Shown here: one piece after another, positions 53,443 to 59,100 of the stretch
How positions within the stretch are numbered: the first letter of the stretch is position 1
Layout: every line of letters starts with the position of its first letter
Assembly (NCBI RefSeq): GCF_000282515.1
Contig: NZ_AKJD01000066.1
Location: 1-64,000 of the forward strand
DNA length: 64,000 bases
Direction of reading: 5' to 3'
Source: Pseudomonas sp. GM80
Lineage (GTDB): Bacteria > Pseudomonadota > Gammaproteobacteria > Pseudomonadales > Pseudomonadaceae
Translations under genes and position numbers: made by a program
The notes under the pieces: model-generated
Told to the model about the DNA's origin: nothing
What the model saw: only the letters and a program-made list of their open reading frames with translations
Database searches by the model: none

Positions 53443-54044
53443 CTGATCACTCTGCAGAAACTCTGGTGTATCGGTATCTTAAGCCAAGCGATATTCGCGG
53501 TCAGCTTTGCTGGTCACAGGTTGATAGCAGCGTGACCATGAGCGAGACTTGTGGTGGAGAGTTTGTAGAGTTTGCAACATTTGATTTGCGCGAAGAACGT
53601 GAAGAGAAAGCAGTTTCATTTTTTAGATCATTCAAAGTAGATGATACCAACCGTATTCTTGATGTGTTAAATGAGTTGCGCTATCGGAGAACGAAGGGTG
53701 GGAAATATGAGGATTCGGGGTTTGCCGTCAATGCAGGGATAATGCGAATTGATTATGAGCTCGCGCATGAAGATCTAAATGATGAGCATGAAGTTATTAT
53801 TTTCAGAGATGACGATGCATCTGGTAGAGAGTGTCGTCACTACGGCTTGACTATCACCCCTAATGCGACGACTCCCCGTCTTGAAATAATCAACGCGCTT
53901 CTTGAACTATCTAAGTTTTTTGCGTTAAAGCAGAGATCTAAAAAACCGGATACTCGGGAAATAATGGAGTTCAGTGACGCGGAATCTGCATTTTTCTCAA
54001 TCGCTAGCAGCGCGATTATAGGAACGCCGCCCGCGACAACATGA
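53439..54044 (+). CDS. Cargo operon gene 3: 201-residue protein of unknown function
   Basis: A soluble, acidic protein (LDVLNELRYRRTKGGKYEDSGF, HEVIIFRDDDASGRECRHYGL, EIINALLELSKFFALKQR). I see no catalytic motif that I can name. The frame is open to an ATG at 53406, but the ATG at 53439 overlaps the gene 2 stop (ATGA) and has AAGGGA upstream, so it was chosen. It is last in the operon; a strong terminator follows at 54129. Confidence 0.75.
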   Translation: MTDHSAETLVYRYLKPSDIRGQLCWSQVDSSVTMSETCGGEFVEFATFDLREEREEKAVSFFRSFKVDDTNRILDVLNELRYRRTKGGKYEDSGFAVNAGIMRIDYELAHEDLNDEHEVIIFRDDDASGRECRHYGLTITPNATTPRLEIINALLELSKFFALKQRSKKPDTREIMEFSDAESAFFSIASSAIIGTPPATT

Positions 54045-54128
54045 AGGTCCCGTAAAATATGAAGGCAGGAACTTCCATTTTATTGCTTGGACGACTGATA
54101 CTTAAAATTCCAGCCTAAGTTCAATCGG

Positions 54129-54165
54129 CCCCCACACCAGCCCCAGGCGTGGGGGTTTTTTTTTG
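54129..54165 (+). terminator. Terminator of the cargo operon
   Basis: Stem CCCCCAC/GTGGGGG with a 13-base loop and nine T residues, 85 bases after gene 3. Confidence 0.85.
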
Positions 54166-54248
54166 TGGCTGTGGAAACCAGTCCCCCCAAGGCTGGCTTA
54201 CCACTCCGTGATCTTCTGGCTTCTCCGAAAGCGGTAGCCACAGCTTAT

Positions 54249-55136
54249 TCAGTGCAGAGCTGTAACCGGTGATAGCTTCAAGGCCATTTGCAGCATGCCG
54301 ACCACATCGGGTCCGTCCTCATTGATCCACGTTCCGTAGTGCTGGCGGATCATGTTGCCGTTGGTATGCCCCATCTGCTCGGCGATCCAGTCGATCGACG
54401 CCACACCGGTGGTCAGCAGCTGGCTGGCGTAGGTGTGCCGGCATTGACCGGGTCCCCGATAACGAACGCCGGCGGCGAGCAAGTGCGCTTTGAAAAAGCG
54501 ATCGCGCACTACGAAGTCGTTAGCGTGCGGCAAGCCGCTTTTGCTGTTCAGGAATACAAAGTGCAGTTTGTGTGGTCCCACGGTTTTGTTGTCCAGCTCG
54601 ACCACCTCCACGGTTTCCGCCTTGCGTCTGCGGGTCAGCGCATCGATCTTGCGCAGGGCGTCCCACGCCGGAGCGAGCAGGCGCACCCGGCGCATCGATC
54701 GGCGGGTTTTCGTCACCCGATAGGCGCCGCGTACCTTGGAACGGCGAAAGGTCACCGTGCCCTGCGCCAGGTCGACATCCTTCCAGGCCAAAGCGATCGT
54801 CTCCGACACTCGCGGGCCGGCCCATAACATGAACTGCACCATCAGTAGTTCGTGTGTACGGCTGGTCGGGGTGTCGAGGATCTGTTTGATTTCCGCGCGG
54901 GTGAACGGGTCCGGGGCTTCCGGATCGGGCAGGCGCACCATCAACCCCTCGGTCGGATCGTGCGCCACTTTCATCCGCGTGCGGTACAAGCGAAACACCT
55001 GGCGCACGTTGCTGATGATGTCGCGGGTGGTCTTGTTCTTCAGGGTCTTCGACAGCGTGTCCTGAATCCACACCTGCAGGTCGAGGTGATCGATCTGGTT
55101 GATCTGTATCTTGCCCCAGCGTGGCCTCTGCAGCCC
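54249..55136 (-). pseudogene. Tyrosine recombinase (integrase), N-terminus missing
   Basis: The frame opens right after a TAA at 55137-55139 and has no good start; a GTG at 55073 is the best. It begins in the middle of the core-binding domain (RPRWGKIQINQIDHLDLQ). The catalytic domain is whole: Arg in LWAGPRVSETIALAW, the QCRHTYASQLL box, MGHTNGNMIRQHYGTW with His and Tyr nucleophile. Related integrases have about 100 more N-terminal residues, which are absent here and would not fit before the right repeat 45 bases away. Probably inactive. Confidence 0.75.
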
Positions 55137-55181
55137 TTATAAACCGGGGGGGGTGTGCACAGAAAAGCGCAAACGGGTAGT

Positions 55182-55208
55182 TTCGAATCTCTCCTTCACC
55201 GCCACATT
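55182..55208 (+). repeat. attR: second copy of the tRNA-Ser 3' end
   Basis: 27 bases identical to 51730-51756. It defines the right edge of the element. The integrase remnant stops about 45 bases before it. Confidence 0.88.
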
Positions 55209-55213
55209 CAGTA

Positions 55214-55258
55214 CACAAAACCCCTGATTTCGAAAGAAGTCAGGGGTTTTGTGGTTTC
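55214..55258 (+). terminator. Chromosomal tRNA-Ser terminator, displaced
   Basis: CACAAAACCCCTGA...TCAGGGGTTTTGTG stem then TTTCTG. It corresponds to the hairpin at 51765 and is likely the original terminator of the tRNA gene before insertion. Confidence 0.78.
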
Positions 55259-55345
55259 TGGTGTCTGGAATTTATCAGGCGGCGGATTGGAGTTGCGTTG
55301 AGCATTACAATCAGCGCTTTTATTCATCAGTAAAAGGACGACACC

Positions 55346-55666
55346 ATGATCATCTCAACGACTCAATCCATTGAGGGTCGCCAGATCACCGCCTACCTGG
55401 ACATTGTCAGTGCGGAATCGGTGCAGGGCGTCAATGTGATCCGCGACATGTTCGCCGGTATGCGCGACTTTTTCGGTGGACGTTCGCAGACGCTGGAGCG
55501 GGCGTTGAAGGAGGCTCGTGTGCAGGCGACGGAAGAACTTCGCGAGCGGGCGCGCGCTTTGCAGGCGGATGCGGTGGTCGGGGTGGATTTCGAGATCAGC
55601 ATGCCCGGCGGCAAGGGCGGGATGGTTGTGGTGTTTGCGACGGGGACGGCGGTGAAGTTGCGCTGA
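55346..55666 (+). CDS. YbjQ/UPF0145 family protein
   Basis: A 106-residue protein of the heavy-metal-binding-domain-like YbjQ family: MIISTTQSIEGRQITAYLDIVSAE at the start, VNVIRDMFAGMRDFFGGRSQTLE in the middle and ADAVVGVDFEI near the end. The family forms pentameric rings of unknown role; no cysteine metal site is present. AAAGGACG precedes the ATG. It lies just outside the integrated element. Confidence 0.85.
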   Translation: MIISTTQSIEGRQITAYLDIVSAESVQGVNVIRDMFAGMRDFFGGRSQTLERALKEARVQATEELRERARALQADAVVGVDFEISMPGGKGGMVVVFATGTAVKLR

Positions 55667-55683
55667 TGGGGTGTCAGGCCTGT

Positions 55684-55714
55684 GAGCCCATTCAAAAGTC
55701 GAATGGGCTCTTTA
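55684..55714. terminator. Hairpin terminator between ybjQ-like gene and 55724 gene
   Basis: Perfect 10-bp stem GAGCCCATTC/GAATGGGCTC with loop AAAAGTC and a short T run. It probably serves the two convergent genes. Confidence 0.7.
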
Positions 55715-55723
55715 GGTTGGCGA

Positions 55724-56008
55724 TCAGCCCTGTGGCTTGAGGATCACCAGACCTTTATCGTCATAGGTCAGCGGCGTGTCGATAGCGACCAGCGGAGGCG
55801 TATCGGAGGGTTGGCTCGGTTGCACCGGCTGGCTCGGATGGTAAATGACGCCAGGCTGCAGAACCGGCGTATCCGGACCCGGATTTTTGATGGTGATTTC
55901 GCCGGAAGCGATCTTGTCCTTGAGTTTTTCCGCGCCAGCCTTGCCGGCTGCGATTTGTTCGTCCGTGAGCTTTACGACGGGCAGATTCGGGAATCCGTTG
56001 ATTTGCAT
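55724..56008 (-). CDS. Hypothetical protein, 94 residues
   Basis: A proline- and aspartate-rich soluble protein. The N-terminal part (VKLTDEQIAAGKAGAEKLKDKI) is helical and the C-terminal half (PSQPVQPSQPSDTPP) is likely disordered. AAGGAGAG precedes the ATG, a strong ribosome site. No recognised family. Confidence 0.65.
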   Translation of the reverse strand: MQINGFPNLPVVKLTDEQIAAGKAGAEKLKDKIASGEITIKNPGPDTPVLQPGVIYHPSQPVQPSQPSDTPPLVAIDTPLTYDDKGLVILKPQG

Positions 56009-56248
56009 GTTCTCTCCTTGAGATTCATTTGTATGAAAAAGGGCAACGGCCAGTCGGCGGAATTCTTTAGTGATGTGGGACCAATGGTTTATTCGCCCGT
56101 CTATTTTTTGTAGGCCATTCGTCGGGCATCAGACGATCTGAATAACAAGTCCAGGAATGACCGGCTAGTCTCAAAAGCCTTGGAGGTCGATATTTTTTCA
56201 GGCAAAAGGGTTTTTGCCGGTGTCGACTGATGGCGAAGGGGCGAAGGT

Positions 56249-56437
56249 ATGACTGATCCGTATATCGAAGACGATGGGGCTGAATTTTCCTTCAACAACT
56301 GCGTACGGTGCGGCCAGACCGAGTACCAGGCAGGTTTTGGCGAGGACCCGGTGCAGACCGGAAAGATCAAATCCACGGCGCCCAAGGGGCCGAAAGCCAA
56401 ATTTCTTCCGAAGGTCGCAACTCGTGCCCGAAAATAA
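56249..56437 (+). CDS. Small CxxC protein, 62 residues
   Basis: MTDPYIEDDGAEFSFNNCVRCGQTEY..., with one CVRC pair and a basic C-terminus (GPKAKFLPKVATRARK). GCGAAGG precedes the ATG, and a terminator follows 14 bases after the stop, both of which support a real gene. It could bind zinc weakly or be redox-active; unknown. Confidence 0.6.
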   Translation: MTDPYIEDDGAEFSFNNCVRCGQTEYQAGFGEDPVQTGKIKSTAPKGPKAKFLPKVATRARK

Positions 56438-56450
56438 TTGCGCATTGAAC

Positions 56451-56478
56451 GACCCCGTCAAATGAGCGGGGTTTTTTG
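56451..56478 (+). terminator. Terminator after the CxxC gene
   Basis: GACCCCG...CGGGGT stem and six T residues. Confidence 0.78.
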
Positions 56479-56595
56479 TCCCTGATGAATGGAGGGGAAC
56501 AATCCCTGCAGACGACGAAATGGTTCGGAAGGTTTTCACAAACTTTTCACGTTGATCGAAGTAGGGTGAAGCCATCCGTTAGAAAGCAAGTCTCC

Positions 56596-56624
56596 AGCCC
56601 GTCTCCCCAGCGGGCTTTTTTTTG
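56596..56624 (+). terminator. Second terminator in the 326-base gap before the glycine-zipper genes
   Basis: AGCCCG-n9-CGGGCT followed by eight T residues. No gene seen between it and the previous terminator; a short untracked transcript could end here. Confidence 0.7.
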
Positions 56625-56763
56625 CCTGTCATAAAACCTTTTCCAGAATCGCTGTCCAATCGGCGCCATGTGCGCGCAGGTCTCTGAATTCGTCTGGACT
56701 TTTGCGCCCCGAGAGCATTAAATCCCGGCCCTTTTTGTCATCCCAATTTTTGAGGTTTTCTTC

Positions 56764-57135
56764 ATGCGTTTAACTCTGCCTGCTCTGGTTCTGGGCCTTC
56801 TGGTTGCTCAAGGTGCAATGGCTGCCGGTGATGGCACTGCGGCGCTGGGCGGTGGTCTGGGTGGTGCGCTGGGTAATGTGCTCGGTCAGAAAATGGGCGG
56901 CAGCACTGGTGCCGCAGTGGGTGCCGGCGTCGCTGGCGCGGCGGGCAGTGCATTGACGGCTCGTAAGGGCAGCCGCACCAAAGCGGCCATCGGCGGTGGT
57001 GTCGGGGCAGCCGGTGGTTCGGTAATCGGCAACAGCCTGGGCGGCCGGACTGGCGCCACCATCGGTGCAGGTCTGGGCGGTGCAGCGGGCGGTGCGGTCG
57101 GCAGCAATCTGGCCAAAGGTCACAAGCGTCACTGA
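56764..57135 (+). CDS. Exported glycine-zipper protein 1
   Basis: A 123-residue protein. The signal peptide is residues 1-20 (MRLTLPALVLGLLVAQGAMA). The mature chain is almost entirely Gly/Ala zipper repeats (GGGLGGALGNVLGQKMGG, GAGLGGAAGGAVGSNL), broken by one basic stretch (ARKGSRTK). It has no lipobox cysteine. Such proteins associate with or oligomerise in membranes. It is followed by a terminator and a paralogue. Confidence 0.82.
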   Translation: MRLTLPALVLGLLVAQGAMAAGDGTAALGGGLGGALGNVLGQKMGGSTGAAVGAGVAGAAGSALTARKGSRTKAAIGGGVGAAGGSVIGNSLGGRTGATIGAGLGGAAGGAVGSNLAKGHKRH

Positions 57136-57152
57136 AACTGATCGTTGTTCAG

Positions 57153-57182
57153 AAAAAGCCCGGCTCAATGCCGGGCTTTTTA
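57153..57182 (+). terminator. Terminator between the glycine-zipper genes
   Basis: AAAAAGCCCGGC-TCAAT-GCCGGGCTTTTT, a 12-bp stem usable in both directions. Confidence 0.88.
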
Positions 57183-57272
57183 GTTGCTGAACGTTTTTCC
57201 CACAAGCATCTCCAATATCACATAGGCCCTTGCTTGGGCGGACTGTCCCGATTCGGGAACTGTGAGGTTCAA

Positions 57273-57692
57273 ATGCGATTGTCATTATCTGCACTGTTTT
57301 TCGGATTACTGGTGACGCAAGGCGCGATGGCTGCCGGGGATGGTTCGGCAGCCGTCGGCGGCGGGCTCGGTGGCGTATTGGGCAACGTGGTTGGCGGCCA
57401 ACTTGGCGGCAGCACAGGCGCGGCGGTTGGCGCAGGTGTAGGCGGCGCGGCCGGCGGTGCGGTCGGGGCGAATAAACGCAATCGCACCGAAGCCGCGATT
57501 GGCGGTGGCCTCGGCGCTGCGGGTGGTTCAGTAATCGGTAATAGCCTCGGCGGATCAACGGGTTCGGCGGTCGGTGCAGGATTAGGTGGCGCGGCTGGTG
57601 GTGCGGTCGGCAACAACCTGGGGGACGACGGCGGATCCCACTCCGGCGGCGGCCACAAACACAAGAATAAACACAAGAACCGTCATCATTGA
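57273..57692 (+). CDS. Exported glycine-zipper protein 2
   Basis: A 139-residue paralogue of the preceding product: the same signal peptide pattern (LFFGLLVTQGAMAAGDG), the same zipper order and the same basic break (NKRNRTEAAIGGG), plus a His/Lys tail (GGGHKHKNKHKNRHH) that could bind metal. ATG at 57273 was chosen from a longer frame because it gives the signal peptide. Separate terminators suggest independent transcription. Confidence 0.82.
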   Translation: MRLSLSALFFGLLVTQGAMAAGDGSAAVGGGLGGVLGNVVGGQLGGSTGAAVGAGVGGAAGGAVGANKRNRTEAAIGGGLGAAGGSVIGNSLGGSTGSAVGAGLGGAAGGAVGNNLGDDGGSHSGGGHKHKNKHKNRHH

Positions 57693-57707
57693 TCAGCGGT
57701 TCAACAG

Positions 57708-57740
57708 AAACCCGGCCTCGTGCCGGGTTTTTCGTTTTTG
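57708..57740 (+). terminator. Terminator after glycine-zipper gene 2
   Basis: AAACCCGGC-CTCGT-GCCGGGTTTTTCGTTTTT, 16 bases after the stop. Confidence 0.88.
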
Positions 57741-57815
57741 CAGGTAGGACTCAGGAACGATTGGCTGCAAGGCTTTTCGAACGTCATACACTTCCCCCAA
57801 AAAAAGAGGTTTGCC

Positions 57816-57977
57816 ATGACTCCCGAAACCGAAGGCAAGGAAGAAAAAGGCCCGAGCGGGCTGCCGTTTATCAATGATCCCGGGAACGAGGATCCGGGCT
57901 CGCTGATGGATGATGCGACGGTGCCGCTGAATGATTCGGATGAGGCGGATATGGAGTATGAAGAGGATGAGCAGTGA
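57816..57977 (+). CDS. Small very acidic protein, 53 residues
   Basis: MTPETEGKEEKGPSGLPFINDPG..., rich in Asp and Glu (SDEADMEYEEDEQ at the end). AAAGAGGT precedes the ATG. It is likely unstructured. Function unknown. Confidence 0.6.
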   Translation: MTPETEGKEEKGPSGLPFINDPGNEDPGSLMDDATVPLNDSDEADMEYEEDEQ

Positions 57978-58011
57978 ACGGTTGCTACTGGAGGCAACCT
58001 GCTGATTGACT

Positions 58012-58039
58012 CTAAGGGCCTGGGACTTCAGGCCCTTAG
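58012..58039. terminator. Hairpin between the acidic gene and the immunity genes
   Basis: Perfect stem CTAAGGGCCTG/CAGGCCCTTAG with a 6-base loop and no T tract. It separates the convergent acidic-protein gene and RHS-immunity genes. The 160 bases to 58200 hold nothing else I can name. Confidence 0.55.
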
Positions 58040-58200
58040 GACGCGTTCAGATGCCGCTTCATGACGGTGAGACTTGAAGACGAAAAAAGAAGTGGCTGTT
58101 TAGCCAATGCTCAATTTTGCGCTTATGTCGGGGGATGAGTATGTCGAGATTATCTGGGGGTGCCATTTTTTTATTTATTTAAGGTAATGCCGGTAATACG

Positions 58201-58605
58201 TTATTTACTAAGAAATGGAGTTTTTGTCAGGTACACCGAGGGCTCTTCGAGATTTATAAATGACGTAGTAAAGCTTATCGATGAGTTTTTTGATGTGGCC
58301 GAAACGAGAAGGCGGGAGTTGCGGTTGTCTATGTTTAATCGAAGATCGTTTTGGTTTGGTAGGTTTTTTATAGATAAATTTTCTATTTCACTGCATTTTA
58401 GTCCAATTCGGCAAGCGTTAAACTCAATTGCTTTCCACTTTGCTGGAAGTATATCTGGGATTTCGGGTATGTCGAATCCTAGTGTAATAGTCGAGTAGTT
58501 GTTATCGATATTTAGAATGAAAAGACGTATTTCGTTTATGGCTACCGAAGAGGTAAAAATCATGTTAAAAAAGGTGCTTCCGTTTATGTCGTTCCAATAC
58601 TTCAT
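58201..58605 (-). CDS. Imm50-like immunity protein (orphan)
   Basis: A 134-residue AT-rich gene. The protein starts MKYWNDINGSTFF and has ITLGFDIPEIPDILPAKWKAIEF and RIGLKCSEIENLSIKN, which recall the Imm50 immunity family by pattern. It lies 108 bases after the probable cognate immunity gene on the same strand. It may protect against a different RHS tip that is now lost. The family call is tentative. Confidence 0.6.
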   Translation of the reverse strand: MKYWNDINGSTFFNMIFTSSVAINEIRLFILNIDNNYSTITLGFDIPEIPDILPAKWKAIEFNACRIGLKCSEIENLSIKNLPNQNDLRLNIDNRNSRLLVSATSKNSSISFTTSFINLEEPSVYLTKTPFLSK

Positions 58606-58713
58606 GATGACCTCTTGAAGAAGGGGGGGTTATCTGTGAGATCTTTACTGGCTTCTTGTGCCTAATTTTTGTGAATGAATTTAGTAATATTTTCAGGATG
58701 AAAATCGTATTAT

Positions 58714-59100
58714 TCAAGAAATCGTCCACTTTAAATAAAACAAACGTTGCTCGTCCGGATTGCTAGTCAAGTCACGCTCCTCATAATCAAATATAAATAC
58801 GAGATCATCTAAAGAGGGTTCCTTGCCATTCACCAATTCGTATGCCTTTAGCCCAAGTGACATCTGAGATGACATGCTCGATGGGTGAACGTTTAACTTT
58901 GCGCCCTTGCAGTAGAAAGTCAGGTGTGGGTTGTCCTTTCTTAGCAATGAAAAGCATTTGTAAAAATCGCTATCAGTATAAGTTCTTTCTTTGTTGTCTT
59001 CAGGTTTTATTGTTATAGATATCGCTTGGCTATCGCAAAGAAGGTCGAGTTTTTGTATTTCATTGTGTTTGGCTACGACAACTGTAAACGTAGTTTTCAT
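58714..59100 (-). CDS. Probable immunity protein to the RHS toxin
   Basis: A 128-residue AT-rich gene of unknown family. The text (MKTTFTVVVAKHNEIQKLDLLCD, SLLRKDNPHLTFYCKG, PSLDDLVFIFDYEERDL) has no motif I recognise. Its ATG overlaps the RHS stop as ATGA. That linkage, its size and its foreign composition are the reasons to call it the cognate antitoxin of the ADP-ribosyltransferase tip. Confidence 0.7.
   Translation of the reverse strand: MKTTFTVVVAKHNEIQKLDLLCDSQAISITIKPEDNKERTYTDSDFYKCFSLLRKDNPHLTFYCKGAKLNVHPSSMSSQMSLGLKAYELVNGKEPSLDDLVFIFDYEERDLTSNPDEQRLFYLKWTIS

Larger units (their letters stand above)
51730..55208. mobile_element. Small integrated element in tRNA-Ser(GGA), about 3.5 kb
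   Basis: Bounded by a 27-bp direct repeat of the tRNA 3' end. Contents in order: terminator, a 63-codon gene, a 391-base gap with a promoter, a three-gene AT-rich operon, a terminator and a minus-strand integrase missing its N-terminus beside the right repeat. The cargo has distinctly lower GC than host genes on both sides, while the integrase does not. The truncated integrase suggests it can no longer excise by itself. Confidence 0.8.

Noticed and set aside
54520..55218. 232-codon minus-strand frame beginning within attR
   Set aside because: It overlaps the integrase in another frame and carries Arg/Pro/Gly-rich shadow text without integrase features, so it is not the missing N-terminus.
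56101..56445. 114-codon minus-strand frame opposite the CxxC gene
   Set aside because: The plus-strand gene has a ribosome site and a terminator just after its stop. The minus frame lacks both.
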